The notes: generated by a model from the letters alone, not told the origin. A stretch of 64,000 nt of DNA from Paraflavisolibacter caeni (GCF_025628885.1 NZ_JAOTIF010000001.1:699751-763750), one strand, 5' to 3'; counted from the stretch's first letter, positions 46,079-55,178 are shown. A program made the numbers and translations.

Positions 46079-46317
46079 ACTTCAAGAAAAGTGAACTCTA
46101 ATACACATACTAAATACTTTGTTTTTCACCCGTTCATGGCTACGGGTGTGTATGCTGTTTGCTTTGACCTTTTCCGCTATCTTTCAAGACGACGTGAGGG
46201 CTGATAGGACGAGCCCCGTTCACCAAGGCCCCTATCAGTGAAATATCTCCCCGAACATTCATATTTTAATTGGGACTGGTAATCCTTTTATAGTTTTTTC
46301 CTAAATACTTTTATAGC
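46079..46317 (+). ncRNA. arginine-operon leader RNA with alternative hairpins
   Basis: The leader encodes a short peptide (46136-46204) and can fold in several ways. CACCCGT (46127-46133) pairs with ACGGGTG (46142-46148), with the peptide's ATG in the 8-base loop. CTGATAGG (46201-46208) pairs with CCTATCAG (46231-46238). GGGCT (46198-46202) can pair with AGCCC (46212-46216), which excludes the previous stem. ATCAGT (46234-46239) can also pair with ACTGGT (46275-46280). The only U-rich stretch (46286-46300) follows that last pairing. This is the layout of an attenuator, but no strong intrinsic terminator is visible, so the mechanism is open. Confidence 0.5.
46136..46204 (+). CDS. putative arginine leader peptide (22 residues)
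   Basis: A small ORF in the leader of the arg operon. It starts MATGVYAVCF and ends RYLSRRREG, with four Arg codons in its last nine codons, three of them consecutive (AGA, CGA, CGT). The stop codon lies in the 5' arm of the CTGATAGG hairpin. Ribosome stalling on the Arg codons when Arg-tRNA is short would free or block this hairpin, as in classical his/trp/leu leaders. The frame stays open upstream to 45974, but that part precedes the predicted transcription start, so the ATG at 46136 is the sensible one. Confidence 0.55.
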   Translation: MATGVYAVCFDLFRYLSRRREG

Positions 46318-47019
46318 GTGGAAAATCAAAATATTATCATCAGGGTAGCAACCCCTGCAGATAAGATTTATTCTGAAATCATCACCAACGAAATGGAAGC
46401 CTCTGCAAAGGCTCGTGGCACAGGTATAGCTAAAAGGTCCCCTGAATATGTATCCCAGAAAATGGATGAAGGTAAGGCCGTGATTGCGGTTACCGAAGAT
46501 GGCACATGGGTTGGCTTTTGCTACATTGAAACCTGGAGCCATGGCGGGTATGTTGCCAATTCTGGACTGATTGTGTCGCCTGCTTTCAGAAAAAGTGGGG
46601 TGGCTAAAGGCATCAAAAAAAGAATTTTTGATCTCTCCCGCGAAAAATATCCTGACGCCAAAATATTCGGTCTGACTACAGGTCTGGCTGTTATGAAGAT
46701 CAACAGCGAACTGGGCTATGAGCCGGTTACTTACTCTGAGCTTACTCAGGATGAAGCGTTTTGGGCTGGCTGTAAAAGCTGCGTGAATTACGATATCCTG
46801 ATGAGCAAAGACCGGAAGAATTGCCTTTGCACGGCTATGCTCTATGATCCGAAAGATCATTATAAGCCCGAAGAAACAAAGGAATATTTTGAAAAGAAGT
46901 CAAAAGTGTATGAACGCTTACTCCAATTTAAGCAAAGCCGTTTCCTGAATCGTTTGAAGAGGCTGCAGAACGGAACTTCACGCTTCAAATCTATGTTAAC
47001 ACATTTTTTTAACTTTTAA
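46318..47019 (+). CDS. GNAT acetyltransferase, candidate first enzyme of arginine synthesis
   Basis: A 233-residue protein starting at a GTG. The GNAT core includes the acetyl-CoA loop region LIVSPAFRKSGVAKGIKK (residues 84-101). A C-terminal cysteine group C152-x2-C155-x13-C169-x-C171 is unusual for GNATs and may bind metal. It is the first gene of the operon that encodes all later arginine steps, while no argA- or argJ-type gene is present, so it most likely makes N-acetyl- or N-succinylglutamate. This function is inferred from position. It ends in a basic tail. Confidence 0.75.
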   Translation: MENQNIIIRVATPADKIYSEIITNEMEASAKARGTGIAKRSPEYVSQKMDEGKAVIAVTEDGTWVGFCYIETWSHGGYVANSGLIVSPAFRKSGVAKGIKKRIFDLSREKYPDAKIFGLTTGLAVMKINSELGYEPVTYSELTQDEAFWAGCKSCVNYDILMSKDRKNCLCTAMLYDPKDHYKPEETKEYFEKKSKVYERLLQFKQSRFLNRLKRLQNGTSRFKSMLTHFFNF

Positions 47020-47087
47020 TCCTTCCCAGTTAGGGCAGAGATCTTTAACAGTATTATAAAATTTCAATTAATAACCGGAACATAAAC

Positions 47088-48341
47088 ATGCAGGAAATGT
47101 CAAATAATAGTGAAGCTCAGCAAACTGGTTTGAAAGCTGGTGATAAAGTGGTTTTAGGTTTTAGCGGCGGATTGGATACTACTTTTTGCGTTAAATATTT
47201 AACTGAGGAAAAAGGATACGAGGTTCACAGCATTATTGTAAATACAGGCGGTTTTAGTGAAGAGGAACTGAAAAAGATTGAGGAGCATGCTTACAACCTG
47301 GGTGTAAAAACGCATACAACCATCGATGCTGTAAAAGGCTATTATGACCGCATTATTAAGTACCTGATTTTTGGTAATGTTTTAAAGAATAATACCTATC
47401 CTTTAAGTGTAAGTGCTGAGCGTTTAAGCCAGGCCCTGCATATTGCAGAACACGCTAAAAAGCTGAATGCTGATGCTGTAGCTCATGGTAGCACCGGTGC
47501 TGGTAATGACCAGGTGCGCTTCGACATGATCTTTCATATTATGATCCCGGGTGTTGAAATTATTACACCCATCCGTGATTTGAAACTGAGCCGCGAACAG
47601 GAAATTGATTACCTGAAAAGCAAGGGCGTAGAAATGAACTTTGCGAAAGCGGTTTATTCAATTAATAAAGGACTTTGGGGTACTTCCGTTGGTGGTAAAG
47701 AAACCCTGTCTTCTAAAGGCATGTTGCCGGAAGAGGCCTGGCCAACCCAGGTAACTGCTTCAGAAGCAAGAGAATTGCAACTGGAATTCAGGAAAGGGGA
47801 ATTAGTAAAGGTAGATGGCAAGGAATTCAGCCATCCTACCGAAGCAATTCAATATGTTCAGTCTATTGCCGGACCTTATGGCATTGGCAGGGACATCCAT
47901 GTGGGCGATACCATCATTGGTATCAAAGGCCGCGTAGGCTTTGAAGCAGCTGCTCCTATGGTGATTTTAAAAGCACACCATGCTTTGGAAAAGCATGTGC
48001 TGACCAAATGGCAATTGGGTTGGAAAGACCAACTGGCCCAGTTCTATGGCAACTGGCTGCATGAAGGCCAAATCCTGGACCCCGTGATGAGAGACATTGA
48101 GGCTTTCCTGGAAAGTTCCCAAAAAAGCGTTACCGGGACAGTATTCGTACAATTACTTCCTTACCGCTTCCAGGTGATCGGTATCGAATCTCCATTTGAT
48201 TTGATGAGCAGCAAATTTGGTAAGTACGGCGAAATGAATACAGGTTGGAGCGGTGAAGATGTAAGAGGATTCAGCAAGATCTTTGGCAATCAAACTTCTA
48301 TTTATTTCCAGGTGCAGGAAGATAATACCTCCAATGCCTAA
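47088..48341 (+). CDS. argG: argininosuccinate synthase
   Basis: A 417-residue ATP pyrophosphatase-type enzyme that joins citrulline and aspartate. The PP-loop GFSGGLDTTFCVKYL is near residue 22, and AHGSTGAGNDQVRFD is the substrate loop. It is in the operon 68 bases after the GNAT gene. The N-terminal 15 residues are poorly conserved-looking, so a start at the second ATG (MSNNSE) is possible. Confidence 0.95.
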   Translation: MQEMSNNSEAQQTGLKAGDKVVLGFSGGLDTTFCVKYLTEEKGYEVHSIIVNTGGFSEEELKKIEEHAYNLGVKTHTTIDAVKGYYDRIIKYLIFGNVLKNNTYPLSVSAERLSQALHIAEHAKKLNADAVAHGSTGAGNDQVRFDMIFHIMIPGVEIITPIRDLKLSREQEIDYLKSKGVEMNFAKAVYSINKGLWGTSVGGKETLSSKGMLPEEAWPTQVTASEARELQLEFRKGELVKVDGKEFSHPTEAIQYVQSIAGPYGIGRDIHVGDTIIGIKGRVGFEAAAPMVILKAHHALEKHVLTKWQLGWKDQLAQFYGNWLHEGQILDPVMRDIEAFLESSQKSVTGTVFVQLLPYRFQVIGIESPFDLMSSKFGKYGEMNTGWSGEDVRGFSKIFGNQTSIYFQVQEDNTSNA

Positions 48342-48401
48342 AAGGAGTATCCACGCACAGACCCGATTTGTTAATTCACAACCTAACGAATTCTAAAAAC
48401 A

Positions 48402-49445
48402 ATGAGTGCTTCTAAAAAAAAGAGCCCCGCAGCCCAGCCCTCTCCGCTTATGGCGGACCGGGGTGTGAGCAAGATTAAAGTTGGTATCATTGGCGGCGCT
48501 GGCTATACTGGTGGTGAACTGATCCGTCTCCTGATCAACCATCCTTATGTTTCTGTTTCCTTTATCCATAGCCGGAGTAATGCGGGCAAACCTGTGTATG
48601 CTGTACATCAGGACCTGTTGGGCGATACAGAGTTGAAATTTGCTGGTGAGTTGAGCAATGATATTGATGTTTTGTTTTTGTGTGTAGGTCATGGCGAAGC
48701 AAAGAAATTCCTGGAAGAGCACATTATTGAGGAAACAATAAAGGTGATCGATCTTTCTCAGGATTTCAGGCTTACACAGACCTCAAAATTCGATGCCCGT
48801 AAGTTCGTGTACGGTTTGCCTGAGTTGAATAGAGAAAAGATCATTTCTGCTCAGAACATAGCTAATCCTGGTTGTTTTGCTACTGCCATTCAATTAGGTT
48901 TGTTACCATTGGCAAAAGCGGGCATGCTGCATGATGTATATACTACAGGTATCACTGGTTCTACCGGTGCAGGGCAAAGCCTGGCTGCTACCTCGCATTT
49001 TTCCTGGAGGGCTAATAACATTCAGGCTTATAAAACCCTTTCTCACCAGCACCTGCATGAAATAGGACAGTCACTCCATCAATTGCAGCCTGGTAGCCAG
49101 ATAGATATCAGCTTTGTGCCCTGGAGAGGTGATTTCACAAGGGGTATTTTCATTAGTTCACAGATCGATTCGGATTTAACCCAGGAACGACTGAATCAAT
49201 TATACCAGGATTTCTACCATGATCATCCTTTTACTGTTATAAGCACAACTCCTATCTTTTTAAAGCAGGCGGTTAACACCAATAAATGTGTGATTCACCT
49301 CGAGAAAGTGGGCTCTAAGTTAGTCGTGCATTCAGCTATCGATAACTTATTAAAAGGAGCATCGGGGCAGGCATTGCAAAACATGAACCTTATGTTCGGC
49401 TTTGATGAATGTGCCGGCCTTTCCTTAAAACCCATGGGCTTTTAA
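48402..49445 (+). CDS. argC: N-acyl-glutamyl-phosphate reductase
   Basis: A 347-residue dehydrogenase that makes the glutamate semialdehyde from the acyl phosphate. The NADP loop GIIGGAGYTGGELIRLL starts near residue 27 and the catalytic Cys is in ANPGCFATAI. A Lys/Pro-rich N-terminal extension of about 24 residues precedes the domain; a second ATG (MADRGVSK, codon 17) would remove most of it. It lies 60 bases after argG. Confidence 0.95.
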   Translation: MSASKKKSPAAQPSPLMADRGVSKIKVGIIGGAGYTGGELIRLLINHPYVSVSFIHSRSNAGKPVYAVHQDLLGDTELKFAGELSNDIDVLFLCVGHGEAKKFLEEHIIEETIKVIDLSQDFRLTQTSKFDARKFVYGLPELNREKIISAQNIANPGCFATAIQLGLLPLAKAGMLHDVYTTGITGSTGAGQSLAATSHFSWRANNIQAYKTLSHQHLHEIGQSLHQLQPGSQIDISFVPWRGDFTRGIFISSQIDSDLTQERLNQLYQDFYHDHPFTVISTTPIFLKQAVNTNKCVIHLEKVGSKLVVHSAIDNLLKGASGQALQNMNLMFGFDECAGLSLKPMGF

Positions 49446-49481
49446 GGAATTTAATTAATTTATTAAACACTTGAGAACAAA

Positions 49482-50696
49482 ATGACTAATCCCAATAAAA
49501 CAAGCTCCGAGCACGACGGCACACTATTTAACGTATATCCCCTCAACGACATCACCATTGTACGTGCAAAAGATTGTTATGTGTGGGATGATGCCGGTGT
49601 GCAGTACCTTGATATGTATGGTGGTCACGCTGTCATCAGTATTGGTCATACACATCCTCATTGGGTGAAAAGAATTGAAGACCAACTGAACAAAATTGCC
49701 TTTTATTCCAACTCGGTTAAGATACCTATTCAACAGGAACTGGCAGATAAACTGGTTAAAGTAAGTGGCAAGACCGGTTACCAGCTTTTCCTGTGCAATA
49801 GCGGGGCTGAGGCTAATGAAAATGCGTTAAAGCTTGCTTCTTTCCATACAGGCCGGAAAAAGATTGTAGCCTTCAAAAAAGCTTTCCACGGAAGAACTTC
49901 ACTGGCGGTGGCTGCTACCGACAATCCTGCGATTGTAGCCCCGGTAAATGAAACTGAAAATGTAGACTTCCTTCCTTTCAATGATGAAGCTGCTCTGAAA
50001 TCTTATTTCCAGACAAAGGGAAATGAAGTTTGCGCAGTGATCATTGAAGGCATTCAAGGCGTAGGTGGTATCAATGTAGCTACCGACAGCTTCCTGCAGT
50101 TGATCCGCCGCTTGTGTGATCAGAATGGTGCTTTATTGATTGCGGATAGTGTGCAGTGTGGCTATGGACGCAGCGGTAAATTCTTTTCGCATGACCATGC
50201 TGGTGTAAATGCTGATATTTATTCAATGGCAAAGGGCATGGGCAACGGCTTCCCGATAGGTGGTATTTTAATCGCACCCCACATCAAGCCAAAGTTCGGT
50301 ATGCTCGGTACTACATTTGGAGGCAACCAGTTAGCTTGTGCTGCCGCTCTTGCAGTTCTGGAAGTGATCGAAAAGGATAGTTTGATCGAAAAAGCCGTAC
50401 AGCGTGGTCAGTACCTGATGAACCGTCTGAAAACAATTGAAGGTATCCAAAACGTAAGAGGCCGTGGCCTGATGATTGGCTTCGACGTACCCGAAGCATT
50501 AAAAGACCTTCGCAAGAATCTCTTATATAAACACTTCATATTTACTGGTGAAGCCAAGCCAAACGTGATCCGTTTACTGCCTTCACTCTCCATTACACGC
50601 AAGCAAATTGATGAGTTTTTAGATGTGCTGCAGGAAGAGATCAATGTGCTGAATGGCGAAAAAAAAGTTGAAGTGACTAATGAAAGCAAAGCCTGA
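49482..50696 (+). CDS. argD: acylornithine aminotransferase
   Basis: A 404-residue class III PLP transaminase that converts the acyl semialdehyde to acylornithine. PLP motifs are NSGAEANENALKLA, the Asp of LLIADSVQCGYGRSG and the Lys of YSMAKGMGNGFPIGG. The start MTNPNKTSSE is followed by a standard N-terminus. Operon gene, 36 bases after argC. Confidence 0.94.
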   Translation: MTNPNKTSSEHDGTLFNVYPLNDITIVRAKDCYVWDDAGVQYLDMYGGHAVISIGHTHPHWVKRIEDQLNKIAFYSNSVKIPIQQELADKLVKVSGKTGYQLFLCNSGAEANENALKLASFHTGRKKIVAFKKAFHGRTSLAVAATDNPAIVAPVNETENVDFLPFNDEAALKSYFQTKGNEVCAVIIEGIQGVGGINVATDSFLQLIRRLCDQNGALLIADSVQCGYGRSGKFFSHDHAGVNADIYSMAKGMGNGFPIGGILIAPHIKPKFGMLGTTFGGNQLACAAALAVLEVIEKDSLIEKAVQRGQYLMNRLKTIEGIQNVRGRGLMIGFDVPEALKDLRKNLLYKHFIFTGEAKPNVIRLLPSLSITRKQIDEFLDVLQEEINVLNGEKKVEVTNESKA

Positions 50697-50735
50697 TTGA
50701 AGTTCTTTAGATTGTAATTTTAAACCCTGCTAAAA

Positions 50736-51689
50736 TTGAACCAGTTCATTTCTGTTAAGGACGTATCAAACATCGACAGCCTTGTACAAAAGGCATTGGA
50801 TTACAAAGCCAATCCTTTCAAAGACAAAACATTGGGTACCAATAAGCGCATTGGTTGCCTGTTTTTGAACCCAAGTATGCGTACCCGCCTTAGTACACAG
50901 ATCGCCGCCCAGAACCTTGGGATGGAAGCGATTGTGTTCAATGTTGGCCAGGAGGGCTGGGCTTTGGAATTTGGCGAAGATGCGATCATGAATGGCAACA
51001 CGGTAGAACATGTCAAAGAAGCGGCTCCCATCATGGGCAAGTACTTTGATATTCTGGCCATCAGAACTTTCCCTTCACTGAAGAGCAGGGAAGAGGATTA
51101 CAGTGAACTGTACATTAATCAATTCATTAAATATGCCGGCATTCCTGTAGTAAGCATGGAAAGTGCCACCTTACATCCTTTACAAAGCTTCGCCGACCTC
51201 ATCACCATAAAAGAAGTGTTCAAAGAGGCGCGCAAGCCAAAGGTGGTTTTGACCTGGGCACCGCACGTAAAGCCTTTGCCGCAATGTGTTGCTAATAGCT
51301 TTGCACAATGGATGAACGCCTGGGGCGGGGCAGACTTTGTAGTGACACATCCTGAAGGCTATGAACTGGACGGGCAATTCACAAAAGGAGCTACCATTAC
51401 CCACAACCAGGATGAAGCCCTGAAAGATGCTGACTTCATTTACGTGAAGAACTGGAGCAGTTACCAGGATTATGGAAAGATTCTTTCAAACGATCAAAGC
51501 TGGATGTTGACCAACGAGAAGCTAAAGCAAACCAACAATGCTAAGGTGATGCATTGCCTTCCGGTGAGAAGAAATCTGGAATTAGGCGGCGATGTGCTGG
51601 ATAGTGCAAATAGTATTGTTACCCATGAAGCAGGTAACAGGGTTTGGGCTGCACAGGCTGTGCTTTCAGAAATTCTTTCTAAAATGTAA
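50736..51689 (+). CDS. argF': N-acylornithine carbamoyltransferase (ArgF' type)
   Basis: A 317-residue transcarbamylase that carbamoylates N-acetyl- or N-succinylornithine rather than ornithine. Carbamoyl phosphate motif SMRTRLST is at 47-54; HPLQSFADL and MHCLPVRRN complete the site. The closest match known to me is the Bacteroides fragilis succinylornithine enzyme, which aligns without gaps over the first 100 residues. Residue 90 is Val where that enzyme has Pro and the Xanthomonas acetylornithine enzyme has Glu, so the acyl group is uncertain. The start is TTG at 50736; no other start fits the family N-terminus. Confidence 0.93.
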   Translation: MNQFISVKDVSNIDSLVQKALDYKANPFKDKTLGTNKRIGCLFLNPSMRTRLSTQIAAQNLGMEAIVFNVGQEGWALEFGEDAIMNGNTVEHVKEAAPIMGKYFDILAIRTFPSLKSREEDYSELYINQFIKYAGIPVVSMESATLHPLQSFADLITIKEVFKEARKPKVVLTWAPHVKPLPQCVANSFAQWMNAWGGADFVVTHPEGYELDGQFTKGATITHNQDEALKDADFIYVKNWSSYQDYGKILSNDQSWMLTNEKLKQTNNAKVMHCLPVRRNLELGGDVLDSANSIVTHEAGNRVWAAQAVLSEILSKM

Positions 51690-51726
51690 GTATTCAGTAT
51701 ACTTTTCTAATCACAGCAAGCAACAA

Positions 51727-52515
51727 ATGGAGCAACTCATTGTAATTAAGATTGGTGGAAACATTATTGATGACGAGGCTAAACTGTCTTCTTTCTTGAA
51801 AACCTTTGCATCTGTTGAAGGAAAGAAGGTTCTGGTGCACGGTGGTGGTAAACTGGCTACAAGACTGTCTGCACAATTGGATATTCCTCAGCAAATGGTG
51901 GAGGGCCGCCGGATTACAGACGCGGAAACACTGAAGGTGGTTACCATGGTGTATGCTGGTTTCGTGAATAAAAATATTGTAGCGCAATTGCAGGCCGCAG
52001 GTACCAATGCTATTGGCATTTGTGGGGCTGATGGAAATGCAATCCTGGCACATAAGAGGAGAGGAGCCGCAATCGATTATGGTTTTGTGGGTGATGTGGA
52101 TGCCATCAATACAGATTTGTTCCAAACCCTCTTGAACCAGGATATCAACATTGTCGTAGCACCGATTACGCATGATGCGCAAGGACAATTGTTGAACACC
52201 AATGCAGATACTATAGCTCAGGAAATTGCAAAGGGACTAAGCCAGGCATTTGATGTAAGTCTGGTGTACTCCTTTGAAAAAAGCGGTGTACTGCGTAATG
52301 CGGAAGATGATTCAACAGTGATTAATGAGATCAATCCTGTTTCTTACCAGCAGTTGAAAGCTGAAGGTGCCATTTTCGCCGGCATGATCCCTAAGCTGGA
52401 TAATGCATTTGCTGCACTGAACAGCGGGGTTCAAAAAGTGATCATTGGCAAGGCGGAAGAATTGGGCCAATTGATTAAAGGCCAAGCCGGAACAACAATC
52501 AGGGCAGAAGCATAA
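51727..52515 (+). CDS. argB: N-acylglutamate kinase
   Basis: A 262-residue amino-acid kinase that phosphorylates N-acetyl- (or succinyl-)glutamate. The Gly-rich KIGGNIID is at residues 8-15, VHGGGKLATRL near 38 and the C-terminal GMIPKLDNA is typical. The frame stays open to 51592, but the ATG at 51727 (MEQLIVIKIGG) is the family start and leaves 37 bases after argF'. Length is normal. Confidence 0.94.
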   Translation: MEQLIVIKIGGNIIDDEAKLSSFLKTFASVEGKKVLVHGGGKLATRLSAQLDIPQQMVEGRRITDAETLKVVTMVYAGFVNKNIVAQLQAAGTNAIGICGADGNAILAHKRRGAAIDYGFVGDVDAINTDLFQTLLNQDINIVVAPITHDAQGQLLNTNADTIAQEIAKGLSQAFDVSLVYSFEKSGVLRNAEDDSTVINEINPVSYQQLKAEGAIFAGMIPKLDNAFAALNSGVQKVIIGKAEELGQLIKGQAGTTIRAEA

Positions 52516-52556
52516 TGCTTTTATTTTAGTGCACCTTGCTTTATATTCAATAATTG

Positions 52557-53711
52557 ATGTCTGAAATGATCAATGATCAAAACAAGAATACAAGATCCAA
52601 TATTTCCCCCGGTGATGAGAGCAGAGCGGATCCTGTAATTTCTTTACTCAAGCAATTAATTGCACTTCCCTCGTTCAGCAAGGAAGAAGAGAACACGGCT
52701 GCCGCGATCGAAGCTTTTTTACATACGTTCAATGTGCCTTCTGAAAGGTATTTAAATAATGTTTGGGCAAAGAATAAATATTTCGACGCCTCAAAACCAA
52801 CCATTCTATTAAATTCTCACCACGATACCGTAAAGCCTAATAAAGGCTATACTTTGGATCCTTTCGCTCCTATAGAAAAGGACGGCAAATTATTTGGCTT
52901 GGGAAGTAATGATGCTGGTGGAGCTCTGGTTTCCCTGCTAGCTCTATTCCTACATTATTACAATCAGCAGGAGCTCAAATACAATCTTGTTTACGCGGCT
53001 ACTGCAGAAGAGGAGATCAGCGGCAAAAATGGAATTGAAGCCCTATTGCGCGCTCCTGAATTCCTGCAATCCGTTGGAGCCGGGGCTAAAAACCCTTTTG
53101 TTGCCTGGTGCGCAATTGTTGGCGAACCCACACTTATGCAATTGGCTGTTGCTGAAAGAGGATTGATGGTGTTGGATTGTATGGCTCAGGGAAGGGCCGG
53201 GCATGCGGCTCGTAATGAGGGGGAAAATGCTATCTACAAAGCACTGAAAGATATTGAATGGTTTCAATCCTACCAGTTCCCAAAGGTTTCTGATTTATTA
53301 GGGCCGGTAAAAATGAGCGTAACGGTCATTGAAACCGAGAACAAAGCCCATAATGTAGTGCCTGCACAATGCAAATTTGTGGTAGATATCAGGGTGAATG
53401 AATTGTATACTTTTGAAGAGGTCCTGGATATTATTCGCAGTAATGTGCAGTGCGATGCAAAGCCAAGAAGTACCCGCCTGCGTTCGTCAGGAATCCCCTT
53501 GGAGCATCCGCTTGTGCAGGCAGGAATAAAGCTGGGAAGGACTTATTATGGCTCTCCCACAACATCAGATAAAGCATTGATGCCATTTGTCGCTTTAAAA
53601 ATGGGCCCCGGGGATTCTGCGAGGAGCCATACGGCAGATGAGTTTATTTATATAGACGAAATAAAAGAGGGCATTGATCTTTATATCAAACTTTTAAATC
53701 AGGTATTATGA
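52557..53711 (+). CDS. argE: M20 deacylase, acetylornithine deacetylase (ArgE) role
   Basis: A 384-residue M20 metallohydrolase. Metal motifs LNSHHDTVKP and GSNDAGGALVSLL, the catalytic Glu pair AEEEISG and the lid domain are present. In the operon it should remove the acyl group from acylcitrulline (or acylornithine), which closes the pathway since ArgF' works on the acylated substrate. A TTG precedes the chosen ATG by one codon; ATG is preferred. It differs in motif detail from the M20 amidohydrolase at 29063. Confidence 0.9.
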   Translation: MSEMINDQNKNTRSNISPGDESRADPVISLLKQLIALPSFSKEEENTAAAIEAFLHTFNVPSERYLNNVWAKNKYFDASKPTILLNSHHDTVKPNKGYTLDPFAPIEKDGKLFGLGSNDAGGALVSLLALFLHYYNQQELKYNLVYAATAEEEISGKNGIEALLRAPEFLQSVGAGAKNPFVAWCAIVGEPTLMQLAVAERGLMVLDCMAQGRAGHAARNEGENAIYKALKDIEWFQSYQFPKVSDLLGPVKMSVTVIETENKAHNVVPAQCKFVVDIRVNELYTFEEVLDIIRSNVQCDAKPRSTRLRSSGIPLEHPLVQAGIKLGRTYYGSPTTSDKALMPFVALKMGPGDSARSHTADEFIYIDEIKEGIDLYIKLLNQVL

Positions 53712-53805
53712 AATGAGCCATAAAATTTTGATGCTATAATACCAATAGCGATGAAAACTTTTATGGCGGATTCCACCTGATCATTTAAAAATAAAAAATA
53801 CACAG

Positions 53806-55110
53806 ATGAAACTCTGGCAAAAAGAGAGTACTTCCGTTTCTGAGATCATAGAAAAGTTTACAGTGGGCAGGGATAAGGAATTTGACCAGCTCCTTGCAAA
53901 ACATGATGTGCAGGGTTCCATTGCACATGTAACGATGCTTGGAGAAGTGGGCCTGATGACAAAGGATGAAGCAGAAACTGCTGTTAAAGCATTACAGGAC
54001 ATCCAGCAGGAAATCCAGAAAGGAGAATTCTCCATAGCTGAAAATGTAGAAGATGTACACTCACAGGTAGAGTTGTTGCTCACCCAACGCATTGGTGATA
54101 TTGGCAAAAAAATTCACAGTGGCCGCAGCCGCAACGACCAGGTTGCTGTAGATATCAAATTGTTTTTACGCGAAACGATCCTCCTCGTCAAGGACGAAGT
54201 AAAAACCTTGTTCGACTTGTTGATCGCGAACAGCGAAAAGTACAAGGACAAGCTTTTGCCTGGCTATACGCATTTGCAGATCGGTATGCCTTCATCTTTT
54301 GGACTTTGGTTCGGTGCCTATGCCGAGAGCCTGGTTGATGACCTTGAAATGCTCGCTGCGGCTTATGTTGTTGCTAATAAAAACCCATTAGGAAGTGGGG
54401 CTGGTTATGGTTCTTCATTCCCTCTGAACCGGACCTTCACCACGAATGCCCTTCACTTTGCTTCACTGAACTACAACTCTGTTTACGCCCAAATGACCAG
54501 GGGTAAAACCGAGAAGGTAACAGCCATGGGCCTTAGCTGCATTGCCGCTACTTTAAGCAGGTTGGCAATGGATTGCTGTCTTTATATCAACCAGAATTTC
54601 AATTTTATTTCCTTCCCTTCCGAGTTGACTACAGGTAGTAGTATCATGCCGCACAAAAAGAACCCGGATGTATTTGAACTCATTCGTGCAAAATGCAACC
54701 GCATTCAGGCCATCCCCAACGAACTGACATTATTGTTGAATAACCTGCCTTCAGGTTACCACCGCGACCTGCAACTGACCAAAGAAATCCTGTTTCCTGC
54801 CATTGAAGAATTGAAAGCCTGCTTGCAACTGGCGCACTTAATGCTCACAAACATTGAGATCAAGGACAACATCCTGGCAGATGAGAAATATAAATACCTG
54901 TTCAGCGTAGAAGCCGTAAATGAACTGGTGAACCAGGGCATACCTTTCCGCGAAGCATACCAGCAGGTAGGTAATCAAATTGAAAAAGGAGAGTTTAACT
55001 TCGATTATACCAAAGGTCTGCACCATACCCACGAAGGCAGCATCGGTAACTTATGCAATGATGAAATCAAAAAGATGATGGATGCCACCCTCCGGAAATT
55101 CCACTTGTAA
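53806..55110 (+). CDS. argH: argininosuccinate lyase
   Basis: A 434-residue fumarase/aspartase superfamily enzyme that releases arginine and fumarate. The signature GSSIMPHKKNPDVFELIR contains the flexible catalytic loop, and HSGRSRNDQVAVDIK is the N-terminal substrate motif. It is the last gene of the operon and is followed by a strong terminator. It is a little shorter than E. coli ArgH (457). Confidence 0.95.
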   Translation: MKLWQKESTSVSEIIEKFTVGRDKEFDQLLAKHDVQGSIAHVTMLGEVGLMTKDEAETAVKALQDIQQEIQKGEFSIAENVEDVHSQVELLLTQRIGDIGKKIHSGRSRNDQVAVDIKLFLRETILLVKDEVKTLFDLLIANSEKYKDKLLPGYTHLQIGMPSSFGLWFGAYAESLVDDLEMLAAAYVVANKNPLGSGAGYGSSFPLNRTFTTNALHFASLNYNSVYAQMTRGKTEKVTAMGLSCIAATLSRLAMDCCLYINQNFNFISFPSELTTGSSIMPHKKNPDVFELIRAKCNRIQAIPNELTLLLNNLPSGYHRDLQLTKEILFPAIEELKACLQLAHLMLTNIEIKDNILADEKYKYLFSVEAVNELVNQGIPFREAYQQVGNQIEKGEFNFDYTKGLHHTHEGSIGNLCNDEIKKMMDATLRKFHL

Positions 55111-55178
55111 AAGAGTTAGTTGTGCTCAGAATAAAAAGGATATACGAGTCAGGCTATAAAAGAATATAATCACCCTCC

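Noticed and set aside
45974..46135. Upstream extension of the arginine leader peptide frame
   Set aside because: Most of it lies before the predicted transcription start (about 46079), so translation should begin at the ATG at 46136.
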